Assembly (NCBI RefSeq): GCF_014206815.1
Contig: NZ_JACHNP010000002.1
Coordinates: forward strand, 310,001-374,000
Source: Xanthomonas sp. F10
Lineage (GTDB): Bacteria; Pseudomonadota; Gammaproteobacteria; Xanthomonadales; Xanthomonadaceae
Length of the DNA: 64,000 bases
Reading direction: 5' to 3'
Positions 8,061-17,677 of this stretch are shown here, piece by piece (the first letter of the stretch is position 1; each line of letters opens with the position of its first letter). Both the position numbers and the translations under genes were made by a program. The notes below the pieces were generated by a model that searched no databases, was not told where the DNA came from, and was given only the letters and a program-made list of their open reading frames with translations.

Positions 8061-9359
8061 TCACTTCGGCGTGCCCAGGCCGCCGATGTTGAGCATCACC
8101 CGCAAGCCGAGCACCAGGGCGTTGTCCGGCGCGCGGCGCGCGGCGGGATTGCCCAGGAGGTCGGGGTTGACGATGTACTGCACGTTCGGCACCAGGAACA
8201 GCGACGACTGCGCGATGCGATAGCTGTAGTTGAGTTCGAACAGGGTCTCGTTGCGCGAGATCTCCGGCGCCGCGCCGCGCTTGCGCAGCAGGTCGTTCAT
8301 GTAACCCTGCTGGTCGGCGCTGAAGCGGTAGTAGTTCGCGACGACACCGAGTCCGTCGCCTGGCCGCGATGCGAACGGGCCGCTGTAGTACAGGCCGGCG
8401 GTGACCTGCAGGTCATAGACTTGGTGGTTGTCGAACGGTGCGGCGATGTTGCCGAAGGCGACCAGCATGCGCTTGCTCGCCATGCCCTGCGGCCGGTACA
8501 GCGCGCGTTCGCCGAGCGCGTACGCGCCCCAGCGTCCGCCGTCGTACAGGCGCGCGGGGCCGCCGACCAACCCGCGCAGGCCGCCGGCCTGGTTGTAGCG
8601 CAGATCGCTGTAGTCGGCCGAGTTGTACCAGACGCCGGCCACGTAGCGCGGTGCGCCCCGGCCGCGGGAGGGATCGGGTTCGTAGCCGGCCTCGAGCGTG
8701 CCCAGCACGCCGTTGCTGTCGGCGGTGCTCCAGTCCAGGCCGTGGGTGTTCTTGCGCTGCGGGTTCAGTTCGAACGCGCCCACCGCCACGTAGGTGGCGT
8801 CGGGCTTGTAGCGCAGCTTGGCGCCCCAGTTCACGTAGGGAAAGCCGACGAAGCCGCCATCGGCCTGGCTCAGTTGGAACGGGCAGTCCGAGGCGCCGAC
8901 GAAGCGGCAGCCGTAGCGGCTGCGCGCGAACTGCCAGGTGGTGTTCATGCGCCCGGCGACCAGTTGCCAGCGCCCATCGGCGAAGGTCTGTTCCCACGTC
9001 AGTTGCGCCAGTTGCGCCTGTTGCTGCGGATACCAGTAGCCCTGCACCTTGACGCCGTTGCCGATCTGCCGCTGCGACAGGCTGTCGCCGTAGTACCAGG
9101 CGCCGGTGGCGTGCAGCGTGGCGCCCGCAATGCCGAACAGGCGTTGCAGATCCACGTCCGCGCCGGCGACCACGCCGCCGGCATTGCGATCGCCGCGCGA
9201 CAGGCCGCCGTCGACGTTGCGCGCATAGTCGTTGGACCAGACCAAGCGCGGCGCGATGCCGTGCTCGTCGAGCCACTGCGCGGTGTCGGCGGCAATGGCG
9301 GTGGCCGGCAGGGCGGCGGCAGCCGCCAGCAACGAGACGCAGGAAAGAGAACGGGACAT
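8061..9359 (-). CDS. OprB-family carbohydrate-selective porin
   Basis: The 432-residue protein begins with a signal peptide (MSRSLSCVSLLAAAAALPATAIA, cleavage about residue 23). It continues with a beta-strand-rich outer-membrane barrel containing repeated aromatic-girdle motifs (AWYYGDS, VVANYYRFS, ELNYSYRI, VPNVQYIVNP) and ends in beta-barrel sequence. These are hallmarks of OprB porins for sugars and related small solutes. An inverted GGAG supports the ATG at 9359. It is the last gene of a co-directional set with an IclR regulator, an MFS permease and a DapA-superfamily enzyme, suggesting it brings that pathway's substrate across the outer membrane. Confidence 0.88.
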   Translation of the reverse strand: MSRSLSCVSLLAAAAALPATAIAADTAQWLDEHGIAPRLVWSNDYARNVDGGLSRGDRNAGGVVAGADVDLQRLFGIAGATLHATGAWYYGDSLSQRQIGNGVKVQGYWYPQQQAQLAQLTWEQTFADGRWQLVAGRMNTTWQFARSRYGCRFVGASDCPFQLSQADGGFVGFPYVNWGAKLRYKPDATYVAVGAFELNPQRKNTHGLDWSTADSNGVLGTLEAGYEPDPSRGRGAPRYVAGVWYNSADYSDLRYNQAGGLRGLVGGPARLYDGGRWGAYALGERALYRPQGMASKRMLVAFGNIAAPFDNHQVYDLQVTAGLYYSGPFASRPGDGLGVVANYYRFSADQQGYMNDLLRKRGAAPEISRNETLFELNYSYRIAQSSLFLVPNVQYIVNPDLLGNPAARRAPDNALVLGLRVMLNIGGLGTPK

Positions 9360-9590
9360 GGGACGCTCCACGGACGAGACGAAGCACTCACCGGACGCGC
9401 GCGGTGGGTGCGCGGCGACGCGGCAGTGCGCGAAGGGAAGACACCTTCCGGTCGTGGAGCCGCAGCACGGCGTCGCGTCCGTCGGCGACGGGCACGCCTG
9501 TGTGCAGACCTGTGGGGGGGCCGGCAAAGAAACGCGAGGGCAGACCGGAACGCGTTGCGTGGCGCCGAGGCGCACGCCATCGCCGCAGCG

Positions 9591-9618
9591 GATGGGCCGC
9601 GCAACTGCGCGGCCCATC
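9591..9618. terminator. Strong hairpin between DapA-family and porin genes
   Basis: GATGGGCCGCGC, loop AACT, then GCGCGGCCCATC: a perfect 12-bp stem with a 4-nt loop, 22 bases after the stop of the DapA-family gene. No U-run follows on either strand, so it may be an attenuating or 3'-end-stabilising structure rather than a classical terminator. The remaining gap to the porin start (9359) is non-coding. Confidence 0.5.
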
Positions 9619-9640
9619 GAACTGGAGGCAACCTGTTGGG

Positions 9641-10570
9641 TCAGGCCACCTTGCCGAGGCCGGCGGCGGCCATCGCCGCGGCGATCTCCTTGTCGGCGCC
9701 CACGGCCAGCGGCAGCAGCGGCGAACGCACCGTGGCGTGGTCGAGCAGGCCGCGCGCGACCAGCGCCCACTTCAGCGCCACCGAGCCTTCCATGTGCGAG
9801 CCGCGGTGATAGACGCTCTTGGTCACCGGCAGCAGGCGATCGTGCAGTGCGCGCGCCTTGGCGTAGTCCTTGGCCTTGCCAGCCGCGATCATCTCCAGCA
9901 GCGGTTCCGGGGCGATGCAGCCATAGCCCACCAGCGCGCCATCCACGTCGAACATGGTGTGCAGCAGATACTCGTCGTGGCAGGTCAGCACCGGCACGTG
10001 CGGGCGCTCCTTGCGGAACACCGGGATTTCGGTGTCCCAGCGCTTCATGTTGCGCACGCCGTTCTTCATCGCCACCACGCCCGGCAGCGCGGCGATCTCC
10101 AGCAGCGTTTCCAGATCGTAGGTGGCCTTGGTCGCGTCCGGGTACTGGAACAGGATCATCGGCAGCCCGCTGGCCTCGTGGATGGCCTTGTAGCGATCCT
10201 GCGGCGCGCCCTTCTGGTAGCCGAAGCGCAGCCAGCCGTGCGACGGATAGATGAGGCCCGCGGACGCGCCGGCGGCGACCGCGCGCTTGGCCTCGTCGGC
10301 GGCGACGCGGGTGCCTTCCAGGGTGATGCCGGCGATGATCGGGATGCGGCCGTCGACGGCGTCGCGGAACGCGGTGATCACCTTGGCCTGTTCGTCGCGT
10401 TCCAGGAAGGTGCCTTCGCCGGCGTGGCCGAGCACGGTCAGGCCCTTGACGCCTTCAATGCCGCCGAGCCAGGCGCCGATGCGCTTGATCGCGGGATAGT
10501 CGACGGCGCCGTCGCGGGTGAACGGGGTGACCGGGGCGGGGACTAGGCCTTTCAGGTTGATGTGGCTCAT
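9641..10570 (-). CDS. Dihydrodipicolinate synthase / N-acetylneuraminate lyase superfamily enzyme
   Basis: The 309-residue TIM-barrel protein carries a GHAGEGTFL variant of the GxxGE substrate-carboxylate motif, the catalytic tyrosine in ILFQYPDA and the Schiff-base lysine in GVVAMKNGV. Family members are class I aldolases, lyases or dehydratases acting on 2-oxo acids (DapA, NanA, KdgD, KDG aldolases). Because the GTTGE and YNRD-type motifs of the named enzymes are altered, I do not assign a reaction. The neighbouring IclR regulator, organic-acid-type MFS carrier and porin indicate catabolism of an imported sugar acid or other carboxylate rather than lysine synthesis. Confidence 0.85.
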   Translation of the reverse strand: MSHINLKGLVPAPVTPFTRDGAVDYPAIKRIGAWLGGIEGVKGLTVLGHAGEGTFLERDEQAKVITAFRDAVDGRIPIIAGITLEGTRVAADEAKRAVAAGASAGLIYPSHGWLRFGYQKGAPQDRYKAIHEASGLPMILFQYPDATKATYDLETLLEIAALPGVVAMKNGVRNMKRWDTEIPVFRKERPHVPVLTCHDEYLLHTMFDVDGALVGYGCIAPEPLLEMIAAGKAKDYAKARALHDRLLPVTKSVYHRGSHMEGSVALKWALVARGLLDHATVRSPLLPLAVGADKEIAAAMAAAGLGKVA

Positions 10571-10678
10571 GCGGATTTCCTCTTCTTTGGATCAACGGGG
10601 GATGGAATCGAACGCGGGGTCCGATGGGGTGGTACGGAGGCGATGCGCGATGCGCCGGCGGCGGTGCCGGCGATGCGC

Positions 10679-12091
10679 TCAGGGGGACAGTTGCTCCAGC
10701 GACTTGCCCTTGGTTTCCAGGGCGAAGCGCCAGGTCACCGCGGCACCGGCCAGCAGCACGGCGGTGAAGGCCGCGAACACGTAGCGGATGCCGAGTCCGG
10801 CGATGACCGCGCCGACCAGCAGCGGCCCGCAGGCCGAACCCAGGCGTAGCCAGGCGCTGCCCAGTCCGGTGCCGATGGCGCGGATGCGGGTGGGGTAGAG
10901 TTCGGCCGAGTACAGGTACAGCGAGAAGGTGATGGTCTGCACCGCGGCATAGCCCAGCGCCGCGAACACCAGCACCTGCGGCGCCGAGGTGCCACCGAGC
11001 GCCGCCAGCGCCAGCAGCGGCACGCCGCCGGCCACGAACGCCAGTCCGTACCAGCGCTTGCGCCCGACCTTGTCGATCGACAGGGCGCACACCACCGCGG
11101 CGGCGACGCCGGCCAGCGAGGTAAAGAAGCCATAGGCGATGCTCTGCTGCAGCGACAGCCCGAAGTGGGTGCGGTACAGCGTCGGCAGCCAGGTGATGAT
11201 GCCGTTGGCCACCAGATAGGAGCAGAACCACAGGCTCCAGATCACCAGGGTGCGCTTGCGATAGACGCTGCCGAACAGCTCGCGCCAGTCCGAGCGCTGC
11301 GCCTTGGGCAGAGCGGTGCGATCGAACACCGGCGTCGGCAAGGGGCCGTGGCGGCGCTCGGCGCTGCGCTCGAGCTCGCTCACGATCGCATCGGCCTTGG
11401 CGTAGCGGCCCTTGGCCGCCAGCCAACGCGGCGATTCGAACATGAAGAAACGCAGCGGAATCATGATCGCCGCCGGGATCAGCCCGACCATGAACATCGC
11501 CTTCCAGCCGTAGGCCGGCACCAGGAAGTAGCCGATGCCGCCGGCGGCGACCAGGCCCAGCAGGAACATCACTTCGTACAGCAGGAAGAAGCGCCCGCGC
11601 TTCTTCGAACCGATCAGTTCGTTGATGTAGGCGCTGGCCACCGGCACCTCGCCGCCGGTGCCGATGCCCTGGACGAAGCGGAACGCGATCATCGCCGCGG
11701 CGCTGCCGGCGAACAGGCAGGCCACGTCCATCGACACGAACAGCAGGATGGTGAACAGCAGCACGTGCAGGCGGCCGATGCGTTCGGCCAGCCAGCCGAA
11801 GAACACCGAGCCCAGCAGTTGGCCCAGGTAGCCGGCCGACAGGATCATGCCGATCTGCGCCGGCGACAGCTGCCATTCCTTGGTCAGCACCGGCATCGCG
11901 TAGGCGATGGCGATCACCGTGTAGCCGTCGAAGAACGTGGCGGCGCCGACGATGTTGCGCGCCCACCACACCTTGCGGGTGATCGGCAGGCGTTCGAGAC
12001 GTGCGCCGATTTCCGCCTGCGCCTCGGCGATGGACAGCGCGCGGGCGCTGGTGGTGGCGGAGGTGGAGGCGGCTGTGGTGGGCATGAGCAT
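10679..12091 (-). CDS. MFS transporter, metabolite:H+ symporter type
   Basis: The 470-residue protein has 12 predicted membrane helices and both MFS signatures: GWLAERIGR in loop 2-3 and the RFVQGIGTGGEVPVASAYINE sugar/acid-porter motif, with a SIDKVGRKR repeat in the second half. This subgroup (NiaP, YdjE, AAHS-like) carries aromatic or sugar acids with protons. I use the ATG at 12091; another ATG lies two codons in. It sits 97 bases after the IclR gene and 108 bases before the DapA-family enzyme, all on one strand, so it is the probable inner-membrane importer of that cluster's substrate. Confidence 0.88.
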   Translation of the reverse strand: MLMPTTAASTSATTSARALSIAEAQAEIGARLERLPITRKVWWARNIVGAATFFDGYTVIAIAYAMPVLTKEWQLSPAQIGMILSAGYLGQLLGSVFFGWLAERIGRLHVLLFTILLFVSMDVACLFAGSAAAMIAFRFVQGIGTGGEVPVASAYINELIGSKKRGRFFLLYEVMFLLGLVAAGGIGYFLVPAYGWKAMFMVGLIPAAIMIPLRFFMFESPRWLAAKGRYAKADAIVSELERSAERRHGPLPTPVFDRTALPKAQRSDWRELFGSVYRKRTLVIWSLWFCSYLVANGIITWLPTLYRTHFGLSLQQSIAYGFFTSLAGVAAAVVCALSIDKVGRKRWYGLAFVAGGVPLLALAALGGTSAPQVLVFAALGYAAVQTITFSLYLYSAELYPTRIRAIGTGLGSAWLRLGSACGPLLVGAVIAGLGIRYVFAAFTAVLLAGAAVTWRFALETKGKSLEQLSP

Positions 12092-12189
12092 CGTGGCTGC
12101 CTTTCGCAGGACAAGGGGACCCCGGCGCGGACGCCGAAGCGTCCACGAGGCGAGACGGACAGGGAGGGCCGGGCGACGGCCCGGGCGGA

Positions 12190-13041
12190 TCAGGTGCTGG
12201 GGGCGGTCACGGCAACACTCCCGCTGGCCTGGATCGCGAAGGCGATGTCCTTGGCGGCCAGCAGCGTGGGCTGGAGGGCGGTGTCGAGCAGTTCGGCATG
12301 ACTGGTGCGCACCGACGGCGCGGCGACGCTGATCGCGCCGAGCGGATAGTCGTCCGCATCCAGGACCGGCACCGCCAGCACGCGCAGGCCTTCGGTCAGC
12401 ATCGAATCCAGGATCACGTAGCGGTCGCGGCGGATGCAGTCGAAGGTGCGCCGCATCGTGGCGATCTCCGGAGTCTGGGCCTGCACGTCCACGCCGGTCA
12501 CGCGCGCCACTTCCGCCGGTTCCAGGTGCGCCAGCATCGCCAGGCCGATCGCGGTGCGGGTGCTGGGCACCGTGGTGCCGATGCGGATGTCCACGCCCAG
12601 GCGGGTGATGCCGGCGCGGACGCGTTCGATATAGAGCACGTCGGGGCCCTGCAGGACCGCGAAGCTGGCCGCCTCGTTGACGTCGCTGACCAGCGTGCGC
12701 AGCAGCGGCCGCACCACGCTGCGCAGGTCGCGGCGGGCGATGGCATGGAAGCCGAGGTCGAGCACCTTCAGGGTCAGGCGGAACCGGCGGCTCTCCGGCA
12801 CGCGATGCACGTAGCCCAGCTCGACCAGGGTGTTGAGCATGCGGAAGGTGGTGCCGGGATCGAGCCTGGCCAGGGCCGCGATCTGGCTCAGCGACAGTTC
12901 CTCGTGTTCGGACGAGAACGCCTCGAGCACGCGAAAGCCCTTGGCCAGCGACTGCACGGTACTGCGCAGCTTCTTGTCCCCGGCGTCGTCGCCGTCGTCG
13001 GGTGCGGGGTTGGCCGCGCGCTGGGAAATCGTCTTGACCAT
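12190..13041 (-). CDS. IclR family transcriptional regulator
   Basis: The 283-residue protein has a winged HTH (SLSQIAALARLDPGTTFRMLNTLVELGYVHR, about residues 50-85) and an IclR effector domain (RTAIGLAMLAHL, GLRVLAVPVLD, GAISVAAPS). These regulators bind small catabolic acids. The ATG at 13041 has AGGA 9-12 bases upstream; a longer in-frame ATG at 13146 would start inside the operator-like sequence and is unlikely. It heads the minus-strand cluster regulator, MFS, DapA-family enzyme and porin, and probably controls it and itself. Confidence 0.9.
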   Translation of the reverse strand: MVKTISQRAANPAPDDGDDAGDKKLRSTVQSLAKGFRVLEAFSSEHEELSLSQIAALARLDPGTTFRMLNTLVELGYVHRVPESRRFRLTLKVLDLGFHAIARRDLRSVVRPLLRTLVSDVNEAASFAVLQGPDVLYIERVRAGITRLGVDIRIGTTVPSTRTAIGLAMLAHLEPAEVARVTGVDVQAQTPEIATMRRTFDCIRRDRYVILDSMLTEGLRVLAVPVLDADDYPLGAISVAAPSVRTSHAELLDTALQPTLLAAKDIAFAIQASGSVAVTAPST

Positions 13042-13112
13042 CTGCAGTTCCTGGAGGCCCGGGGGAATCGTCAGCTTGCTCGACCCGCCCGGGGATGTCG
13101 CTTGACAAGTGA

Positions 13113-13143
13113 ATTTCGGATTGCGAAAATTATTTCGTAAATT
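13113..13143. promoter_or_regulatory. Repeated TTTCG/CGAAA boxes, putative IclR operator
   Basis: The AT-rich stretch holds three alternating half-sites: TTTCG (about 13114), CGAAA (about 13124) and TTTCG (about 13133), giving two overlapping dyads of the style bound by IclR proteins such as PcaU and KdgR. It lies 70-100 bases upstream of the regulator start and contrasts with the GC-rich surroundings. The rest of the 13042-13439 interval has no gene I can support. Confidence 0.5.
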
Positions 13144-13439
13144 CATGCCCAGAGTCTGCCTGGACGCGCAATGCGTCAAGTTGCGGCGCAACATGCCGCG
13201 TGGGCGGTGCGCACTACCAGGCGCCGCTCTCTGATTCGAAGATCCCGGAAAGCCAGGGCGCCGCGTGCTGGAGTTGCGTAAGCGCGGCGCCATGTCGCGC
13301 CACGCCAGCACCGCGAGGTGGCGCCTGTCGCGAGGTACGCGGCGTCGTTGCTGTCGCGCCAGGTAGACGAACGCGGCCGGATGCGGCGCTGTCAGCCGTG
13401 CTGGCAGACACCGCAGTGGCGGCACCGATACCGTGATGC

Positions 13440-13910
13440 ATGGCCCGAACGACCCGACAGGCGCCGCCCCCGCCGGCGCAGACATGGTGGCAAGGACTCT
13501 CGTTCAAGCGCACCGCTGCCGAGGTGTCGGCGGTGCTGGTGGTGATCGGCGCGACCTACGGCTTCGTGCAGTACGTGGAGGTCAAGCCGCTGCAGCGGCA
13601 ACTGGCCGAGGCGCAGGCCGCGGCATGCAAGTCGGAAGCGGCTGCGTCATCGGCGCTCATGACGCTGCTGCCGGGCGAGAGCCGCGCGATCTGGAACGGC
13701 GCCTTGACCGTGTCCAATCTGACGCCCAGTACGGACGCTGCGACGGCGCATCTGCGTGCGGCGCCACGTGGCGGCCCGGTGGTCGAGAAAGCCGGGCTCA
13801 TGCCTGGCGACAGCCTCGAGGTGCACGCGGGCGGCAACCGCACGTACGTGATCTATCTGAATCGGAACTCGGCCGAGATGATGGAGTTGTCGGTGCTGCG
13901 GCGGCCTTGA
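13440..13910 (+). CDS. Hypothetical single-pass membrane protein
   Basis: The 156-residue protein has a short cytoplasmic Pro-rich N-terminus, one membrane helix (about residues 28-45, VSAVLVVIGATYGFVQYV), a short coiled-coil-like stretch (KPLQRQLAEAQAAACKSEAA) and an extracytoplasmic beta-rich domain with an NRTYVIYLNRNSAEMMEL end. No family is recognised. An overlapping ATG in another frame at 13433 gives only low-complexity sequence. It is a stand-alone gene between the IclR cluster and a convergent small membrane protein. Confidence 0.65.
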   Translation: MARTTRQAPPPPAQTWWQGLSFKRTAAEVSAVLVVIGATYGFVQYVEVKPLQRQLAEAQAAACKSEAAASSALMTLLPGESRAIWNGALTVSNLTPSTDAATAHLRAAPRGGPVVEKAGLMPGDSLEVHAGGNRTYVIYLNRNSAEMMELSVLRRP

Positions 13911-13977
13911 CCTTCTTGTGCCGGTGTCCGCCATGGCAACCAGAATGCGGTGCCAGTGGTTCGGCGCATGCTGCTGC

Positions 13978-14253
13978 TCATCTGCTCTCGATTCGCCGCA
14001 GAATCTGCAGGCGCAGCAGGTAACCAGCGAGCCACCCGACCGAAGCCAGCACCCCCAACACAGGTAATGCGATCAAGGTCAGGCCAAATATCCAGCCCGC
14101 ATGCTCAGGGTTGTGCGTCTCGGCACCGGCACGCCGCACCCAGACGAACAGGCACGCAAGTGCGGCCGGCACGATCCAGAACAGATGCCGTGCGCCGAAA
14201 AGCACTCCGATGACGAAACCGATGCCAATCGTCGTCAGCGCTATTGCGATCAT
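13978..14253 (-). CDS. Small multi-pass membrane protein
   Basis: The 91-residue protein shows three hydrophobic helices: residues 2-18 (IAIALTTIGIGFVIGVL), 22-38 and about 55-80, joined by a VWVRRAGAETHNPEHAGW loop. The ATG at 14253 is preceded by AAGGA 10 bases upstream; the longer frame adds 13 polar residues before a hydrophobic start and is less likely. No family is recognised and no operon partner is evident. Confidence 0.6.
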   Translation of the reverse strand: MIAIALTTIGIGFVIGVLFGARHLFWIVPAALACLFVWVRRAGAETHNPEHAGWIFGLTLIALPVLGVLASVGWLAGYLLRLQILRRIESR

Positions 14254-14463
14254 CGTCGTCCTTGATCCTGGTCTTGGCGCGGTGCCGGGCAAGCGCGCAT
14301 CCTAACGCACTGCGGCGGCATCGCGATTTTGTGCGGGACGAGGCGATCCACATGCACGCCCAGGCTGTGGCGAGGCTGGCCGACTCAAGAATTCCCAGGC
14401 AGGGCCGCCATTGACGATAGCGGAGCCGTTTCGCCGAAGCGGCCGTCCCTCGGGGGAACGCGC

Positions 14464-15267
14464 ATGCTGTCCTTGCCACGTTTGCTGGGCCGCCACCTGG
14501 CCAAGTTTCTGTCCAAGCCGCGCCGCCACGGTTCGCAGCTGCCGACCAGCCCGCCGCAACTGCTGCGCGGCACGCTGCGCAAGGGCGACGTGCTGCTGGT
14601 CGAGGGCAACAGCCGTTTCTCCACCGCCATCAAGTATCTGAGCCAGTCCACCTGGTCGCACGCGGCGCTGTACATCGGCGACCACGTGGCCGGGGTTCCC
14701 GGCGAGGAGGCGCCGTTGTTCTGCGATGTCGACATCAACGTCGGCGTGCGCCTGGTGGGATTGAGCGAGTTCGCCGACCTGCATACGCGCATCTGCCGCC
14801 CGGTCGGGTTGAGCGCGCAGGAGATCGAGACCGTGGTGGAGTACATGGTCTCGCGGGTCGGCAACAGCTACGACCTGAAGAACATCTTCGATCTGGCGCG
14901 CTACCTGGTCCGCACGCCGCCGCTGCCGTCGTCGGTGAAGCGCCGCTTCCTGGAACTGGGCAGCGGCGAGCCGACCCGGGCGATCTGCTCGACGCTGCTG
15001 GCCCAGGCCTTCGGCGCGATCCGCTATCCCATCCTGCCGGAGATCGACCAGGCGGCGCCGGTGGGCGCCGACGCGGCGGAGGACGCGGAGATTTTGTATC
15101 CGCGCCACCACAGCCTCACGCTGCCGCGCGATTTCGACGTGTCGCCCTACTTCAACGTGGTCAAGCCGCGGCTGCAGCAGGGCTTCGACTTCCATCGCCT
15201 GGTGTGGGAGCCGCCCGCTGCCGCGCCGCGTGCGGCCGCGACGCCGCTCGATGCGGCGATGGCCTGA
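14464..15267 (+). CDS. Permuted NlpC/P60-like (YiiX/YebB, DUF830) cysteine peptidase-fold protein
   Basis: In this 267-residue protein the motif RKGDVLLVEGNSRFSTAIK is followed by STWSHAALYIGD (conserved His near residue 65) and, far downstream, RAICSTLLAQAF with the conserved Cys. That His-before-Cys order marks the circularly permuted NlpC/P60 (YiiX/YebB) fold. Family members are thought to hydrolyse or bind amides or lipids; the exact role is unknown. There is no signal peptide, so it may act inside the cell. I chose the ATG at 14464; the frame extends upstream but without conserved features. It is transcribed towards the chemoreceptor gene, 120 bases away. Confidence 0.75.
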   Translation: MLSLPRLLGRHLAKFLSKPRRHGSQLPTSPPQLLRGTLRKGDVLLVEGNSRFSTAIKYLSQSTWSHAALYIGDHVAGVPGEEAPLFCDVDINVGVRLVGLSEFADLHTRICRPVGLSAQEIETVVEYMVSRVGNSYDLKNIFDLARYLVRTPPLPSSVKRRFLELGSGEPTRAICSTLLAQAFGAIRYPILPEIDQAAPVGADAAEDAEILYPRHHSLTLPRDFDVSPYFNVVKPRLQQGFDFHRLVWEPPAAAPRAAATPLDAAMA

Positions 15268-15327
15268 CGGGGAGCGTCTCCAACGTAGAACTGTGCTGCC
15301 CGTTCATCTTGTTCAACCCGCGGCGGT

Positions 15328-15355
15328 TCAAGTTCGCCTGCCTGCGGGCCGATAC
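15328..15355 (+). promoter_or_regulatory. Possible FliA (sigma28) flagellar promoter for the chemoreceptor
   Basis: TCAAG (15328-15332) is followed after 15 bases by GCCGATAC (15348-15355). This resembles the FliA consensus TAAAG-N14-GCCGATAA, seven of eight bases in the -10 box. It lies 33 bases before the chemoreceptor ATG, a usual place for class III flagellar and chemotaxis promoters. Confidence 0.5.
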
Positions 15356-15387
15356 CAGAGTCCGTTTTTAGGGTTTTTCCTGACACC

Positions 15388-17670
15388 ATGAATCCCATCC
15401 AGTTCCTTCGCCGCCATATCGCCAACCTGCCCATGGCGCGCAAGTTCGTCGTGCTGTGTACGTTGATCGCGCTCGGTGTGGTGCTGCTGGCGGTTGCGGC
15501 GGCACGCCTGCAATACCTCAACCTGATCGACGCGCGCAAGCAGACCGTGAAGACCCAGGTCGACATGGGCCTGAGCGTGATGCAGCACTACGCCAACCTG
15601 GCCAAGCGCGGCGAGATGACCGAGGCGCAGGCGCAGGCGGCGGCCAAGGGCGCGCTCGCCGACATGAAGACCAACGGCGGCGTGGACTACTTTTTCATCG
15701 CCGATCCGCAGATGCGCATCGTCATGCATCCCAAGCGCGCGGTCGGCACCGACATGAGCGGCTACAAGAGCGATGCCGGCGAGTACGTCTACCGCGACAT
15801 CCAGACCGCGGTGCGCAGTGGCGACGGCTTCAGCTATTACACCGCGCCCAAGCCCGGCAAGTCGGTGCAACTGCCGAAGATCAGCTACGCCGCGCTGTAC
15901 CCGCAATGGAACTGGGTGCTGGTGATGGGCGTATACGCCGAAGACATCCAGGCCGAGGCGATGGGGTTCACCAAGGTGCTGACCGTGATCGGCGCCGGCC
16001 TGGTGGCGCTGGTGGTGGGCCTGTGCTGGCTGATCGCCGGTGCCATCGTCACGCCGTTGCGCGGCGCCACGCGGACCGCCGAGGCGATCGCCTCGGGCCG
16101 CTTCGACAATCCGATCAAGGTGGAGTCGCGCGACGAGACCGGGCAGCTGATGGCCAGCATGCAGCAGATGCAGACCCAGCTGCAGCGCTTCAACGGCGAG
16201 ATGCAGACACTGGTGCGGCTGCAGCAGGGCGAGGACATCAGCCACCGCATGCCGGAGGACTTCCCTGGCGACTACGGTACCTTGGCGCATGGCATGAACA
16301 CCGCCCTGTTCGAACACCTGGACGCGATCGTCGAGGCGATGGCGATCATGGACGAGTACGGCCGCGGCGATCTGCGCCGCGACATGCGCCGGCTGCCGGG
16401 GCAGCGCGCCGCGCTGCACGAGGCGCTGGACGTGGTCAAGGCCAACCTGTCGGCGGTCAACGGCGACATCGCGCGCCTGGCCGATGCGGCCGCCCGCGGC
16501 GACTTCAGCGCGCGGGGCGACGAGGCGCGCTACGAGTTCGCGTTCAAGGAAATGGTGGAAGCGCTGAACCGGCTGATGCGCCAGGCCGACAGCGGCCTGG
16601 CCGACGTCGGCCGGATCATGGGCGCGATCGCCGATGGCGACCTGTCGCAGCGCGTGGACGTGCGCTACGAAGGTGCGTTCGGCAAGCTCGCCGACGCCGC
16701 CAACCGCACCGCCGAGCAATTGACCGGCATCGTGCAGGGCATCCAGCGCGCGGTCGGCTCGATCAACACCGCCGCCAGCGAGATCGCCAGCGGCAACAGC
16801 GACCTGTCGGTGCGCACCGAGCAGCAGGCGGCCAGCCTGGAAGAAACCGCCGCCTCGATGGAAGAACTGACCTCCACGGTCAAGCAGAACGCCGACAGCG
16901 CGCGCCAGGCCAACCAGTTGGTGCTGAGCACTGGTGAGGTGGCCGAGAACGGCGGCCGCGCGGTGGAGGAGGTGGTGACCACCATGGCCTCGATCAGCGC
17001 CGCCTCGGCGCGCATCGCCGACATCATCGGCGTGATCGACGGCATTGCCTTCCAGACCAACATCCTGGCGTTGAACGCGGCGGTGGAAGCGGCGCGTGCC
17101 GGCGAACAGGGCCGCGGCTTCGCAGTGGTGGCCTCGGAAGTGCGCTCGCTGGCGCAGCGCTCGGCGGCCGCGGCCAAGGAGATCAAGACCCTGATCTCCG
17201 ACTCGGTGCAGGAAGTGGAGCAGGGCTCGACCCTGGTCAACCGTGCCGGTACCACCATGGCCGAGGTGGTCGCCTCGGTGAAGCGGGTCACCGACATCAT
17301 GGCCGAGATCTCCGCGGCCAGCGCCGAGCAGAGCGCGGGCATCGACCAGGTCAGCAAGACGGTGATGCAGCTGGACGAGAGCACCCAGCAGAACGCGGCA
17401 CTGGTGGAAGAGGCCAGCGCGGCGGCCAAAAGCATGGAGGACCAGGCGGCGGAGCTGGCGCGCGCGGTGGCGGTGTTCCGCCTCGCCGGTGGCGCCGCCG
17501 TCAGCGCGGCACCGGCCCGAGCGGCGAAGCCGCAGCCGGCCAGGCCGCCGGTGCGTGCCGCCGTTGCCGCCTCCAGGCCCAAGCCGGCGGCCCCCGTGCG
17601 GCAGCCGGCGGCCAAGCCACGCCCGATCCAGGGGGTGCCGGCGGACAGCGCGGAGTGGGAAGAGTTCTGA
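15388..17670 (+). CDS. Methyl-accepting chemotaxis protein with Cache sensor and multiple HAMP units
   Basis: The 760-residue chemoreceptor has TM1 at about 19-39, a periplasmic single-Cache domain ([36 protein letters not shown]), TM2 near 195-218, a HAMP and then at least two further HAMP-like units ([29 protein letters not shown]). These precede the MA signalling domain with hairpin tip ([40 protein letters not shown]). A Pro/Ala-rich tail ends in EWEEF, the pentapeptide tether for CheR/CheB. It transmits ligand binding to CheW/CheA. Cache sensors often bind small organic acids; the ligand here is unknown. A FliA-like promoter precedes it, linking it to flagellar expression. Confidence 0.95.
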   Translation: MNPIQFLRRHIANLPMARKFVVLCTLIALGVVLLAVAAARLQYLNLIDARKQTVKTQVDMGLSVMQHYANLAKRGEMTEAQAQAAAKGALADMKTNGGVDYFFIADPQMRIVMHPKRAVGTDMSGYKSDAGEYVYRDIQTAVRSGDGFSYYTAPKPGKSVQLPKISYAALYPQWNWVLVMGVYAEDIQAEAMGFTKVLTVIGAGLVALVVGLCWLIAGAIVTPLRGATRTAEAIASGRFDNPIKVESRDETGQLMASMQQMQTQLQRFNGEMQTLVRLQQGEDISHRMPEDFPGDYGTLAHGMNTALFEHLDAIVEAMAIMDEYGRGDLRRDMRRLPGQRAALHEALDVVKANLSAVNGDIARLADAAARGDFSARGDEARYEFAFKEMVEALNRLMRQADSGLADVGRIMGAIADGDLSQRVDVRYEGAFGKLADAANRTAEQLTGIVQGIQRAVGSINTAASEIASGNSDLSVRTEQQAASLEETAASMEELTSTVKQNADSARQANQLVLSTGEVAENGGRAVEEVVTTMASISAASARIADIIGVIDGIAFQTNILALNAAVEAARAGEQGRGFAVVASEVRSLAQRSAAAAKEIKTLISDSVQEVEQGSTLVNRAGTTMAEVVASVKRVTDIMAEISAASAEQSAGIDQVSKTVMQLDESTQQNAALVEEASAAAKSMEDQAAELARAVAVFRLAGGAAVSAAPARAAKPQPARPPVRAAVAASRPKPAAPVRQPAAKPRPIQGVPADSAEWEEF

Positions 17671-17677
17671 GCCGGGC

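Noticed and set aside
10679-13108. 809-residue minus-strand frame joining an Arg/Pro-rich N-terminus to the MFS transporter
   Set aside because: The first 340 residues are an out-of-frame reading of the iclR gene; the real transporter starts at 12091.
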